NCBI RefSeq assembly: GCF_049747295.1
Contig: NZ_JBMHJM010000001.1
Location: 4,526,001-4,590,000, forward strand
Direction of reading: 5' to 3'
Source: Afipia sp049747295
GTDB lineage: Bacteria > Pseudomonadota > Alphaproteobacteria > Rhizobiales > Xanthobacteraceae
DNA length: 64,000 bases
Shown here: one piece after another, positions 26,410 through 35,250 of the stretch
How positions within the stretch are numbered: the stretch's first letter is position 1
Layout of the letters: every line of letters starts with the position of its first letter
Notes under the pieces: generated by a model
The model's database searches: none
Told to the model about the DNA's origin: nothing
What the model saw: only the letters and a program-made list of their open reading frames with translations
Position numbers and translations under genes: made by a program

Positions 26410-26557
26410 CGCCTTTTATAAGGAATTCAATTTATTCGACGGCAAAGCGCCGGCTTATGTTCGTAAAATTGTGGGAACGGACTTAACCGGAAGAATGGAA
26501 CCCGCATCAATTCCCGGGGCCGTGCGAAAGTTCCATCTGTTTGGCTGCCTTTGGGCA

Positions 26558-27451
26558 TCAGGCGACCAAATCGAGCAGGGTCAGCTGGTTGTCGCGACAA
26601 ATGGTCTGCAGGGTCTGCAGCGGCATGCCGGAATCGTACATGCTCTGAATGACAATGCGCAGCGCCTCGTGCGGCGGTGGGTTGAACGGCTGGCCGCCGT
26701 CACTGGACAGGATCGCGCGGGCAGGCGTGACCGCGTCGATGGCTTCCATCAATCCATCGAGTGAGAGACAATGAAATTTCGGGAGCAGGTTCACCGCGCA
26801 GAATTCCATGGTCGCGCCCATGTTAGCGAGCTCCACCATGGTCGGGATATCAAGATTGGGCGTTGCAAGTTCCGGATGGGTGATGACGACGCGCTTCAGC
26901 CCAATACCGCAGGCATAGTCCGCCACCGCGAATATCTCACGCCGTGAGACGTGCCCGGTGCCGAGGATCGCGCCGTAATCATGCACGAGGTCGACCACGT
27001 CCTTCGCCTCAGGTGTCAGTTTTCCGTCCGCATCAAGCACCGACAGGAGCGGCGACGGGCGATTGCGGCGCGAGGTGAGGGTCATGGCCTTGAAACCATA
27101 GGTGCCGCCGGAGCCATAAGCTTCGGCATGAGCAGCCGCATCAAGGGTCGGTAGCCAAACCACCTTGGCGCCCTGTTGCAGGGCAAGTTCGACCGCGCCC
27201 GGATTGACACCGCCAACGCCGCGGTTGAGCGCGATGCTTGAATAGATCCTGAAGTCGGGATTCGTTTCCGCCAGAGCGCGGCGCGCGTGGTGGACCTTGG
27301 ACACCGTGCTCTCAAAATGGCTCTTGATGACGATTCCCGCCATGCCGGCGTCGGCACACCATTGCGCGATATCGATGGAGTCTCCGATCCGCACGAAAGG
27401 AGCAGGCGCGGAATGCATGTGCAGGTCGAAATAGCCGTCGAGCTTGAGCAT
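26558..27451 (-). CDS. DUF6282-type metal-dependent hydrolase (amidohydrolase-like)
   Basis: 297 residues. The N-terminal FDLHMHSAP supplies the HxH metal pair. Further candidate ligands are ILGTGHVSR, VITHPE and an acidic ILSSDGGQPFNPPP near the end, the order expected for an amidohydrolase or PHP-like TIM barrel. The family (DUF6282) has no assigned substrate. ATG 27451 has GAGG ten bases upstream; the frame also opens at TTG 27466. It lies in a minus-strand run with a VOC protein and an MBL hydrolase, but the gaps do not force a single operon. Confidence 0.8.
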   Translation of the reverse strand: MLKLDGYFDLHMHSAPAPFVRIGDSIDIAQWCADAGMAGIVIKSHFESTVSKVHHARRALAETNPDFRIYSSIALNRGVGGVNPGAVELALQQGAKVVWLPTLDAAAHAEAYGSGGTYGFKAMTLTSRRNRPSPLLSVLDADGKLTPEAKDVVDLVHDYGAILGTGHVSRREIFAVADYACGIGLKRVVITHPELATPNLDIPTMVELANMGATMEFCAVNLLPKFHCLSLDGLMEAIDAVTPARAILSSDGGQPFNPPPHEALRIVIQSMYDSGMPLQTLQTICRDNQLTLLDLVA

Positions 27452-27508
27452 GGTGGGAAACCTCAATCGCTGCGTCGAGACCTCGGTTGGGGAGCCTTGC
27501 CCGTAGGG

Positions 27509-27907
27509 CTAGGGCAAATTGATCTGCCAGGACACGCCGAACCGGTCCGCCACCCACGCAAAGAGTGTGCTGAAGCCGTAGTTGGCGATAGGCATCAGCT
27601 CGGCGCCGCCTTCTGCAAGCGTTGTTGCGAGCCGTCTCAACTCTTCTTCTGAACCGGACTCAACGAACAGCGAAATGGAGGGGGTGAAGTTGAATCCGTG
27701 CGCGATGTGAGTGTCGTGCAACAGGATGGTCTGACCTGCGATGGTGAGACGCGCCATTTTGAGCGAGCCCGGTGGAGGGCCGTCTCCTTCGCCGTAACGC
27801 TCGACGGAGTCGAGCTTCGCATCCGGAAAGACCGACTGATAGAACTCGAGCGCGGCAGAGCCGACATTGCCTTGAAACATCAAAAAGGGGCGAACCGAAT
27901 TGGCCAT
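27509..27907 (-). CDS. VOC-family (PhnB-like) protein
   Basis: 132 residues with the PhnB/3-demethylubiquinone-like fold pattern: RPFLMFQGNVGSAALEFYQSVFP, then ITIAGQTILLHDT-like strands, FTPSISLFVE, and a C-terminal YGFSTLFAWVADRFGVSWQI. In this group the usual metal ligands are often absent and the function is unknown. The start is ATG 27907; the open frame runs much further upstream but has no homology there. Confidence 0.85.
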   Translation of the reverse strand: MANSVRPFLMFQGNVGSAALEFYQSVFPDAKLDSVERYGEGDGPPPGSLKMARLTIAGQTILLHDTHIAHGFNFTPSISLFVESGSEEELRRLATTLAEGGAELMPIANYGFSTLFAWVADRFGVSWQINLP

Positions 27908-28038
27908 CACATCCTGCCTGATTATGAGCGCTATATTTGATCCCGAGAAAGCGTGTGCCGAAAAACTCCATTCAACGATAGCAGCGCAAGCCGAACATCT
28001 GTCAGATCTGTCTTGCGTGCCGATGCCTCGTGATCTCG

Positions 28039-28728
28039 TTAGCGCATGATGATCGGCAGCTCCATAGTACCATCCCATGTAAAGGTGCCGTCTTGCTTGT
28101 ACATTTCCATGTAGTGGCCAGGAATGATGCGATCGCCGAGGGTGAGGAGGTGGCGAATGGTCTCCGCCGCGCGCTCTTGCGTGTCGAAGGCGTGATCGGC
28201 TCTGCGGTTCAGTGCTTCCTTCGGAAACTTGATCGCGTCCTGCGCGACGACGACATTGCCGTCCTTGGTCTTCAGCACCAGTGCGTAGCAGCCCGGCGTG
28301 TGACCAGGCGCGGGGATATAGCGGATCTCGCTCTGGAATTCGCCAGGGCCATCGAGCAGATGAAGTTTGTATTTGGCGAGTTGCTCGCGGACCATCCACG
28401 GAATCCATGGATCGTCCGGATGCGGGTTTGCGGCATATTCATATTCGGCCCGGCTGACGAAGATCTCCGTGGTGTAAGGAAACAGATCGATATTCAGCAC
28501 GTGGTCGATGTGCAGGTGGGAGAGAAACACGCGCGGGATGTCGGAAGGTGTCAGGCCGCGTTTGTCCAGCTCAGCCACAAGACCCTGACGGTTCACGGTG
28601 TGTCCGACATCCACCAGCATGGGCCCATCGTTGCTCTGGATCAGCGTGAGATTGGTCATGGCGAGGTATCCGGTCTGGAGACGGAGGTTGTTTCCCTTGA
28701 CCAGGATTTCGTAAGTCACATCGGGCAC
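28039..28728 (-). CDS. MBL-fold metallo-hydrolase (lactonase-like)
   Basis: 229 residues from GTG 28728, which has GGAG eight bases upstream. The zinc motif HLHIDH is present, preceded by LVDVGHTV and followed by PAPGHTPGC, VVVAQDA and a final IIPGHY. This set matches the metallo-beta-lactamase superfamily, closest in look to N-acyl-homoserine-lactonase-type enzymes. The acyl-lactone substrate is only a guess. ATG 28902 would add ~58 residues of low-complexity sequence and is unlikely. Confidence 0.85.
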   Translation of the reverse strand: MPDVTYEILVKGNNLRLQTGYLAMTNLTLIQSNDGPMLVDVGHTVNRQGLVAELDKRGLTPSDIPRVFLSHLHIDHVLNIDLFPYTTEIFVSRAEYEYAANPHPDDPWIPWMVREQLAKYKLHLLDGPGEFQSEIRYIPAPGHTPGCYALVLKTKDGNVVVAQDAIKFPKEALNRRADHAFDTQERAAETIRHLLTLGDRIIPGHYMEMYKQDGTFTWDGTMELPIIMR

Positions 28729-28904
28729 GTGTTTTTCTCCGGGAACCTGATTGCCGCGAGGCCGTTGACAGCGTGACGCGGGTTTGCGTCCTTCGCAAGA
28801 CTGTACAGATTTCATGGTATTGCGCAAAAGCGGTTTGACGCAAAAGAGGTCTGAAGGCGGCGAGGGTTCACAAGCCGAATGTGGGGCCGGTATAGTCATC
28901 ACAC

Positions 28905-29876
28905 ATGAAAAGCATTGCGATCATCACCAGCGGCGGGGATGCGCCGGGCATGAATGCCGCCATCCGGGCCATCACGCGAAGCGCGCTCGACCAGAATATG
29001 GTTGTCTACGGCGTGCGCCAGGGGTGGCAGGGCCTGATCGAGGATCAGATGATCCAGCTCAGTGCCCGCGAAGTCGGCGGCATCATGCACATCGGTGGCA
29101 CATTTCTCGGCAGCGCGCGCTCCGCCGAGTTTCGCGAGGAGGGGGGGCGCTCCAAGGCGCTGCGCAATTTGTCCGGGCGCGGCATCGATGGCCTGGTCGT
29201 GATCGGCGGCAACGGCTCGCAGACCGGCTCGCATAGGCTGAGCCAGATGGGCTTTCCGGTGGTCGGCGTGGCGTCCACCATCGACAACGACCTGTTCGGT
29301 ACGGACATCACCATCGGCTGCGACACCGCGATCAACGTCACGCTGGAAGCCATCGATCATTTGCGCACCACCGGCTCGTCGCATAACCGCGCGTTTCTGG
29401 TGGAGACCATGGGGAGGAATTGCGGCTACCTCGCCATGATGTCGGGGCTTGCGGGTGGCGCGGAAGTGATCTCGACGCCCGAGGCTGAGGTGTCCCCCGC
29501 CGAGATCGCGGAGCGGCTGCGCGCGGCTTACGAGCGCGGCAAGACCCACGCCATCGTTGTCATCGCCGAAGGGGTCAAGGACAACTGCGAGAAGATCCTG
29601 AGCTTCTTCGAGCATGACCGGCGCATGGTCGGCTTCGAACTGCGGGCCACGACGCTGGGGCATGTGGTGCGCGGCGCGCCGCCCACCGCCTTCGACCGCA
29701 TTCTCGCGACGCGGCTCGGCGTCAATGCCGTCACTGCGCTGAACGACAGAGACTACGGCGTGCTGATCGGTCAGCAGAAAGGACTGGTGACCCGCACGCC
29801 GCTTGGAGAGATTGCTGGGCTCACCAAGCCGATTGACACCGAGTTCGTCGAGCTCGCACGCATGCTGGCGCGCTAA
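28905..29876 (+). CDS. 6-phosphofructokinase-like kinase
   Basis: 323 residues, PFK family A length, collinear with E. coli PfkA. GGDAPGMN is at 10-17, TIDND at 125-129 (catalytic Asp127 position), TMGRNCGYLA follows, then EG and R sites for fructose-6-phosphate. Gly104 is the residue expected of ATP- rather than pyrophosphate-dependent enzymes. Position 103 is Asn (GGNGSQTG) where Asp normally helps bind Mg2+, so activity or metal use may differ. Many alphaproteobacteria lack a working Embden-Meyerhof PFK, so a role in another sugar phosphate step is possible. Confidence 0.88.
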   Translation: MKSIAIITSGGDAPGMNAAIRAITRSALDQNMVVYGVRQGWQGLIEDQMIQLSAREVGGIMHIGGTFLGSARSAEFREEGGRSKALRNLSGRGIDGLVVIGGNGSQTGSHRLSQMGFPVVGVASTIDNDLFGTDITIGCDTAINVTLEAIDHLRTTGSSHNRAFLVETMGRNCGYLAMMSGLAGGAEVISTPEAEVSPAEIAERLRAAYERGKTHAIVVIAEGVKDNCEKILSFFEHDRRMVGFELRATTLGHVVRGAPPTAFDRILATRLGVNAVTALNDRDYGVLIGQQKGLVTRTPLGEIAGLTKPIDTEFVELARMLAR

Positions 29877-30043
29877 TCCAGCACGAGGTGAACTAGCGTG
29901 CGCATGTTGCTCCAGTCGAAATAGTACGCGATGCAGATCAGCAAGGCCGAAATGACAAGACCGGACAGCACGCCAAGAGCGACGCCCTTGCTCATCGCCC
30001 AATCGTCATGCTTCACGTCTTTATTTTCGTCCGGAGACAACAT
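29873..30043 (-). CDS. 56-residue single-pass membrane protein
   Basis: MLSPDENKDVKHDDWAMSKG leads into a hydrophobic helix (VALGVLSGLVISALLICIAYYF), then a short DWSNMRTLVHLVLD tail. The codon pattern and clean membrane topology suggest a genuine small gene. Its stop overlaps that of the convergent phosphofructokinase gene by a few bases. The downstream-facing ribosome site is weak (CCAGG). It may be a small aa3/cbb3-type or stress membrane subunit; there is no firm family. Confidence 0.5.
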   Translation of the reverse strand: MLSPDENKDVKHDDWAMSKGVALGVLSGLVISALLICIAYYFDWSNMRTLVHLVLD

Positions 30044-30090
30044 GGCCGGCCTGGAAATTTACGCGATACTGTCAGTTCAGTGTGGTCGTT

Positions 30091-30137
30091 CAGACGTTCG
30101 CTCCATTTCTGCTGCGAGCCCTTGCAGCGAACTTTGG
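30091..30137. repeat. intergenic palindrome (CAGACGTTCGCT type)
   Basis: CAGACGTTCGCT (30091-30102) is mirrored by AGCGAACTTTGG (30126-30137) and followed by the 'atccgggacact' tail seen at other copies. It has mixed arms: the left arm is like the copy at 10973 and the right arm like the copy at 10900. Confidence 0.6.
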
Positions 30138-30249
30138 ATCCGGGACACTGGCGTCACTGGGTATCCGAACGTCGGATGAACCGATGCGTTCCCGTGCAAT
30201 AGGCGAGAGTCCCGTGACATGCCGCCGCGCTATGTCTGCTTGCGGGTTA

Positions 30250-30606
30250 TTACAACTGTAATGGACGCGCGAAGCTGAGTTCGTGGCCGTCGGGATCATC
30301 GAGGTGGAAGAAGCGCTCACCCCATTCCGCGTCACGCGGCGCGGTGGCTGGCCGGTAGCCGGCAGCGATGGCACGCTCATACATCCTGTCGACATCCCGG
30401 ACATAGAAAATCGCGCGGCCCCACCACGACCAATGCTTCTCGGGCGCTTCGGCAGTAATGTTGAGAAAACCGGCGCCGGCACGGAAGCTGGTGAACGGCG
30501 ATGTCTCGCCGCCGTGCACGACCTCGAAGCCGAGTGTCTTGTAGAAAGTCACGGCCCTTTGCATGTCGTGCGTGGCGAGGGTAACGGCGCTGAGACCTTC
30601 GATCAT
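30250..30606 (-). CDS. VOC-family protein (glyoxalase/bleomycin-resistance fold)
   Basis: 118 residues from ATG 30606. The two beta-alpha-beta-beta-beta halves are visible: LSAVTLATHDMQRAVTFYKTLGFEVVHGG, then AIFYVRDVDRMYERAIAAGY and a terminal FFHLDDPDGHELSFA, which includes the family's final Glu metal ligand. The substrate is unknown; lactoylglutathione lyase is one option. The frame continues upstream to 30702 without homology. Confidence 0.85.
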   Translation of the reverse strand: MIEGLSAVTLATHDMQRAVTFYKTLGFEVVHGGETSPFTSFRAGAGFLNITAEAPEKHWSWWGRAIFYVRDVDRMYERAIAAGYRPATAPRDAEWGERFFHLDDPDGHELSFARPLQL

Positions 30607-30892
30607 GACGGGAGCCTTTCTCGCAAAAGCGCTGACCGGACCATCGACCGTTTGGCAAATCATCTTTTCGTGCGCATCTTGCATGCCTGTCGGGTGAACC
30701 ATTTTTCGCTGACAGCATTAAGGCCGATATCGATGACACGTCGAGGTGCGGCTGCTCCTCGGTGTGTTTTGTTATGCGTTATTCTGCAGTGCGGGAATTG
30801 GATCCATTCGCGAACAATGCTTCCGGCCACAGCGCGAACGGCGTAAGGTAGCGACGTAGTACTTCCCTGGATATGCCTCGGAGCAGTACGGA

Positions 30893-32176
30893 ATGAGCTT
30901 CCGTCGTGTTGTGTACACAGTGGTGACTGTGTGCGTCGTTGTCGTCCTTGCCGGCCTTGCATGGGTCTGGCGCCCCGCCATTTCGCCGATCTCTGCGAAC
31001 GCAAAGCCTGCTTTTGATCGTAAAGCGATCAATCGCGGCGCCGAACTGGCTCTGATCGGCAATTGCAGCGATTGTCATACCAAGGAGGGTGGTGCGGCCT
31101 ATGCCGGGGGGCGCAGCATTCCGACCCCGTTTGGCACGATCTATGCCAGCAATCTGACGCCCGATCCGGACACTGGCATCGGCACATGGTCGGAAGAGGC
31201 CTTCGGCCGGGCCATGCATGAGGGCGTCGATCGCGAAGGCCGCCAGCTCTATCCGGCCTTTCCTTATGACCACTTCACGCATGCGACGAAGGACGACATC
31301 CACGCCCTCTACGCGTACTTCATGAGCCTGACGCCGGTGCGCAGCACCATTCCCGCCAACGAACTGAATTTCCCGTTCAACTATCGCCCGCTGGTCGCGG
31401 GCTGGAAGCTGTTGTTTCTGAGCCGCGGCAATCTCGCGCCCGATGCCAGCAAGAGCGCCGACTGGAATCGCGGGCGCTATCTCGTGGAAGGACTCGGCCA
31501 CTGCGGCTCCTGCCACACGCCGCGCAATGCGCTCGGCGGCGAGAAGAAGGACAGCGCTTATACCGGCGGCGTTGCGGAAGGCTGGAATGCTCCGCCGCTC
31601 AATGCGTCGCTCGTCGCCGGACATCATTGGACGGTGGATCAACTTGCGGAATATCTTTCCTCCGGCTGGCATCAGCTTCATGGTGCCGCCGCGGGTCCCA
31701 TGGCCGACGTGACCAAGAATCTCGGTCAGGCGTCCAAGGAAGACGTTCATGCCATGGCGGTGTACATCGCAAGCCTCTCGGGCGCAGGCAACGAAACCCC
31801 GAAGGCCTCGCCGGCTTTGGTCGATGCGGGTAATGCCGCCAACGCACGCCCGGAGATCGTTGCGATCTACAACGGCGCCTGCGCGAAATGCCACAACGAC
31901 CGCAACACCGTGGGGCCTTCGAAAGCCCTGCCGCTGTCGCTGAGCACGGCGATCCATCAGCCCGAGGCGACGAACACGGTGCAGGTGATCCTCAACGGAA
32001 TCCAGTCGTACCGCGCCGACGGCGGGCCTTACATGCCCGCATTCGACGGCATGTTGACCGACGATCAGATTGCCGCGCTCGCGCAATACGTCCGCACCCG
32101 CTACAGCGGCCAACCGCCATGGACGGATGTCAGGGCGATGATCGCGAAAGCAAGACAGCAAGGAGCCCAGCCATGA
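30893..32176 (+). CDS. tri-haem cytochrome c, electron acceptor of Mo hydroxylase
   Basis: 427 residues with an N-terminal anchor (~5-26) and three class I cytochrome c domains. The haem sites are CSDCH (58-62), CGSCH (204-208) and CAKCH (330-334). The layout is that of cytochrome subunits of membrane-bound alcohol and aldehyde dehydrogenases. It heads a three-gene operon: its stop overlaps the start of the 2Fe-2S gene (ATGA), and the Mo subunit follows. Electrons would pass from the molybdenum enzyme through the iron-sulfur subunit to these haems and on to the respiratory chain. Confidence 0.9.
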   Translation: MSFRRVVYTVVTVCVVVVLAGLAWVWRPAISPISANAKPAFDRKAINRGAELALIGNCSDCHTKEGGAAYAGGRSIPTPFGTIYASNLTPDPDTGIGTWSEEAFGRAMHEGVDREGRQLYPAFPYDHFTHATKDDIHALYAYFMSLTPVRSTIPANELNFPFNYRPLVAGWKLLFLSRGNLAPDASKSADWNRGRYLVEGLGHCGSCHTPRNALGGEKKDSAYTGGVAEGWNAPPLNASLVAGHHWTVDQLAEYLSSGWHQLHGAAAGPMADVTKNLGQASKEDVHAMAVYIASLSGAGNETPKASPALVDAGNAANARPEIVAIYNGACAKCHNDRNTVGPSKALPLSLSTAIHQPEATNTVQVILNGIQSYRADGGPYMPAFDGMLTDDQIAALAQYVRTRYSGQPPWTDVRAMIAKARQQGAQP

Positions 32177-32628
32177 CGATGTCGCTGAAGGTCAATGGCA
32201 AGTCGCAACAGGTGGAGGCCGATCCGTCGACTCCGCTGCTATATGTCCTGCGCAACGATCTCGGGCTGCACGGGCCGAAATTCGGCTGCGGGCTCGGCCA
32301 GTGCGGCGCTTGCATGGTGCATGTGGACGGCAACGCCACGTTTTCCTGCGTGCTGCCGATTGCGGCGGTGGGTAACCGGGAAGTCACCACGCTGGAGGGG
32401 CTGCTGGAAAACGGCAAGCCGAACAAGCTGCAGCAGGCTTTCATCGACGAACAGGCCGCGCAATGCGGCTACTGCATCTCCGGCATGGTGATGCGGGCGC
32501 AGGTGCTGTTGAAGGAGAAGCCGCATCCAACCGATGATGAGATTCGTCATCACATGCGGACCAACCTTTGCCGCTGCGGCACCCACGCCGCCATCATGCG
32601 CGCCATCAAGCGCGCCGCCGCGGCATAG
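32173..32628 (+). CDS. 2Fe-2S subunit of isoquinoline 1-oxidoreductase/aldehyde dehydrogenase-type Mo enzyme
   Basis: 151 residues. The ferredoxin-like first cluster motif is GCGLGQCGACMVHVDG with a fourth Cys in FSCVLP. The C-terminal helical domain carries the second cluster as CGYCISGM and NLCRCGTHAAI. This is the small subunit of xanthine-oxidase-family enzymes of the IorA type, which have no FAD subunit. It overlaps the cytochrome gene by four bases and is followed after nine bases by the Mo subunit. Confidence 0.93.
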   Translation: MTMSLKVNGKSQQVEADPSTPLLYVLRNDLGLHGPKFGCGLGQCGACMVHVDGNATFSCVLPIAAVGNREVTTLEGLLENGKPNKLQQAFIDEQAAQCGYCISGMVMRAQVLLKEKPHPTDDEIRHHMRTNLCRCGTHAAIMRAIKRAAAA

Positions 32629-32637
32629 GAGGTCATC

Positions 32638-34860
32638 ATGAACGCTCCGTTCCATACATCGCGGCGTGATCTGCTCAAGGCAGGCGGCGCGCTGGTCGTG
32701 GCTTTCTCGATCTCCCCGCGCATCGAGTCCGCTCTGGCGCAGGATGCGGCAGCCGTTGCAAAGCCCGTCACCCTTGATCAGGTCGAGTCGTTCCTGGCGA
32801 TCGATGCCAAAGGCGCGGTGACGCTCTATGCGGGAAAGGTGGATCTGGGCACCGGCGTGCGCACGGCGCTTTCGCAGATCGTTGCCGAAGAGCTGGATGT
32901 GCCGCTTGCGAGTGTCACGGTGGTGGAGGGCGACACCGCACTGACGCCCGATCAAGGCGCGACCTACGGCAGCCAATCGATCCAGACCGGTGGCGTGCAG
33001 ATCCGGCAGGCGGCGGCAACGGCACGCAATGCGCTGCTCGAGCAGGCAGCGCAGCGCCTCAACCTCGACAAAAGCGAATTGTCGGTCAATGAGGGGAAGA
33101 TCAACGCCAAATCCAATGGCGCCGGCGTCACCTATGCCGAGCTGATCGGCGGCAAAACCTTCGAGTTGAAGGTCAACAAGGATGCGCCGATGAAGGCGCC
33201 TGCCGACTACAAGATCGTCGGCAAGCCGATCGCGCGCATCGACGTTCCGGACAAGCTGACCGGGCGCTTCACCTACATGCACGATTTCCGCGTGCCCGGC
33301 ATGCTGCATGGAAGCGTGGTTCGTCCGCCGGCCATCGGTGCTACGCTGGAGAGCGTGGACGAAGCTTCGATCAAGGACATTCCCGGGATCGTGAAGGTTG
33401 TTCGCGAGGGCAACTTTCTCGGCATCGTCACTGACAACGAGTGGTCGGCGGTGCGTGCGGCGCGCGAGCTCAAAGCGACGTGGTCGAAATCGCAGACGCT
33501 ACCCGACGAGAAGAAGCTGTGGGAGCATGTGCGTGGCACAAAGATCGTCAAGGACGACGTCACCAGCAACATCGGAGATGTCACCACCGCGATGGCAGGC
33601 GAGGGACGTACCCTCAAAGCCACCTATGACTTCACCATCCACACCCACGGTTCGATTGGACCGTCCTGTGCCATCTCGGAATTCAAGGACGGAAAACTGA
33701 CGTCATGGTCAGCCTCGCAGGCGACGCACAATTTGCGCAAGCAGCTCGCCAAGATGTTCGGTATGTCGCTCGACGACGTACGCTGCATTTATGTGGATGG
33801 TGCGGGCTGCTATGGCCGCAACGGCCATGAAGATGCAGCGGCGGACGCTGCCATGCTGGCCAAGGCCGTTGGCAAGCCGGTGCGCGTGCAATGGTCACGG
33901 GCCGACGAACACGGATGGGACCCCAAGGGGCCGCCGACGCTGATCGACCTGCGCGCCAAGCTCGATGACAAGGGCAACATCGTCGTATGGGATTCTGAGT
34001 TCTTCATTCCGCAAGGCGCGGCCGGTACAGTCGATCTCGTGGCCGCAACCTTGAGCGACAAGCCGGTGGACGGCATGCTCTCGCCGGGTGGCATCATCGG
34101 CGACTCCGCCATCGGCTATAAAATTCCGAACATCAGGACGGTCTGCCATCGTCTGGAGACGACACCGTTCCGGCCCTCCTGGATCAGGACGCCGGGGCGC
34201 ATGCAAAATACGTTTGCCAATGAATGCTTCCTGGACGAAATCGCGGCGGCACTGAAAGTCGACCCACTGGAGTTACGCGTGCGTTACACCGATCCGGCAG
34301 ACGAGCGCGGGCTGGATATTTTGGATCGTCTCGCCAAGCTATCGACGTGGGATAAGCGCCCTTCGCCACGCAAGGATGCTTCCAGTAACATCGTCATCGG
34401 GCGCGGCGTCAGCTACGTCAAATACGAACTCACGCGCACCTATGTCGGCGCAGTGGCTGAGGTTGTCGTGAATCGCACCTCAGGCGATGTTCGTGTCACC
34501 AACGTTTATGTGGTGCATGATTGCGGGCAAGTGATCAATCCGAACGGCGTCAAGGCGCAGATCGAAGGCAATGTCATTCAAACGGTCAGTCGCACACTGA
34601 AGGAAGAAGTCACCTTTGACCGCAGCAATGTCACCTCGCTTGACTGGGCAAGCTATCCGATCCTGCGCTTCCCAGAATTGCCGGAGATCGAGATCGAACT
34701 GATCGATCGTCCCACAGAAAAGCCTTGGGGCGCAGGAGAGCCAACCGCTGCAGTTATTCCTGCCGCAGTCTCCAATGCCATCTTCGATGCCACCGGCGCG
34801 CGGCTGCGCTCGGTGCCGTTCAAGCGCGAGAAGGTGAAAGCTGCGCTGCGCTCGGTGTAG
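32638..34860 (+). CDS. molybdopterin subunit (IorB-type), Tat-exported
   Basis: 740 residues. The Tat signal HTSRRDLLKAGGALVVAFS opens the protein, so the enzyme is periplasmic and the 2Fe-2S subunit would be carried with it. Two aldehyde-oxidase/xanthine-dehydrogenase halves follow (KVDLGTGVRTALSQIVAEEL, DYKIVGKPIARIDVPDKLTGR, later VHDCGQVINPNGVKAQIEG), ending in WGAGEPTAAVIPAA with the catalytic-type Glu. Substrate could be an aldehyde, N-heterocycle or similar hydroxylation substrate and cannot be read from sequence. It is the last gene of the operon. Confidence 0.92.
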   Translation: MNAPFHTSRRDLLKAGGALVVAFSISPRIESALAQDAAAVAKPVTLDQVESFLAIDAKGAVTLYAGKVDLGTGVRTALSQIVAEELDVPLASVTVVEGDTALTPDQGATYGSQSIQTGGVQIRQAAATARNALLEQAAQRLNLDKSELSVNEGKINAKSNGAGVTYAELIGGKTFELKVNKDAPMKAPADYKIVGKPIARIDVPDKLTGRFTYMHDFRVPGMLHGSVVRPPAIGATLESVDEASIKDIPGIVKVVREGNFLGIVTDNEWSAVRAARELKATWSKSQTLPDEKKLWEHVRGTKIVKDDVTSNIGDVTTAMAGEGRTLKATYDFTIHTHGSIGPSCAISEFKDGKLTSWSASQATHNLRKQLAKMFGMSLDDVRCIYVDGAGCYGRNGHEDAAADAAMLAKAVGKPVRVQWSRADEHGWDPKGPPTLIDLRAKLDDKGNIVVWDSEFFIPQGAAGTVDLVAATLSDKPVDGMLSPGGIIGDSAIGYKIPNIRTVCHRLETTPFRPSWIRTPGRMQNTFANECFLDEIAAALKVDPLELRVRYTDPADERGLDILDRLAKLSTWDKRPSPRKDASSNIVIGRGVSYVKYELTRTYVGAVAEVVVNRTSGDVRVTNVYVVHDCGQVINPNGVKAQIEGNVIQTVSRTLKEEVTFDRSNVTSLDWASYPILRFPELPEIEIELIDRPTEKPWGAGEPTAAVIPAAVSNAIFDATGARLRSVPFKREKVKAALRSV

Positions 34861-34875
34861 TGGGGCGGTTCAGGC

Positions 34876-34922
34876 ATGCGCTCCATTCTTTTTTAACGAG
34901 TTCTTTTCGCGATGGAGCGCAT
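34876..34922. repeat. 11-bp palindrome after the Mo hydroxylase operon
   Basis: ATGCGCTCCAT (34876-34886) and ATGGAGCGCAT (34912-34922) are exact reverse complements. The loop contains a T-run and a repeated TTCTTTT. It may act as a terminator for the operon that ends at 34860, and its right flank (GGCGAACTCTGGATTCAGGGCGCTAG) resembles the dispersed palindromes elsewhere. The remaining bases to 35250 hold short repeats and no gene I can support. Confidence 0.5.
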
Positions 34923-35250
34923 CGCATGATGAGGCGAACTCTGGATTCAGGGCGCTAGCGAGCGGTCACTTCGGACCGACTGGTCACTAATCGATCGATC
35001 AATGTTCTCGCGCGTTCTGAAAGCAAACGTTCTCAAAAATAATTGAGCGAGAGTCAGAAAGCGAACGGAAGCCCGCTCGCTCGTCAGGCATATCCAGATC
35101 AGACGGGTGCAAAGCGGTTGTCCGTGATGCGCTCACGGCGGGGAAATTGAGACACTGTTCTTAACTCCGTTTCTGACGTGCCTCGAAAAGTTCTCGGTGC
35201 ACGTGGCAATGACTGTTGATGGCGTTTTGTTTGAAAAAGGATGATGACCT

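Noticed and set aside
28899..30002. Long minus-strand open frame (367 codons) opposite the phosphofructokinase
   Set aside because: Rich in Arg, His, Gln and Asp with no domain; it mirrors a well-conserved enzyme on the plus strand.
30779..32161. 460-codon minus-strand frame opposite the tri-haem cytochrome
   Set aside because: No domains; haem motifs on the plus strand prove the real gene.
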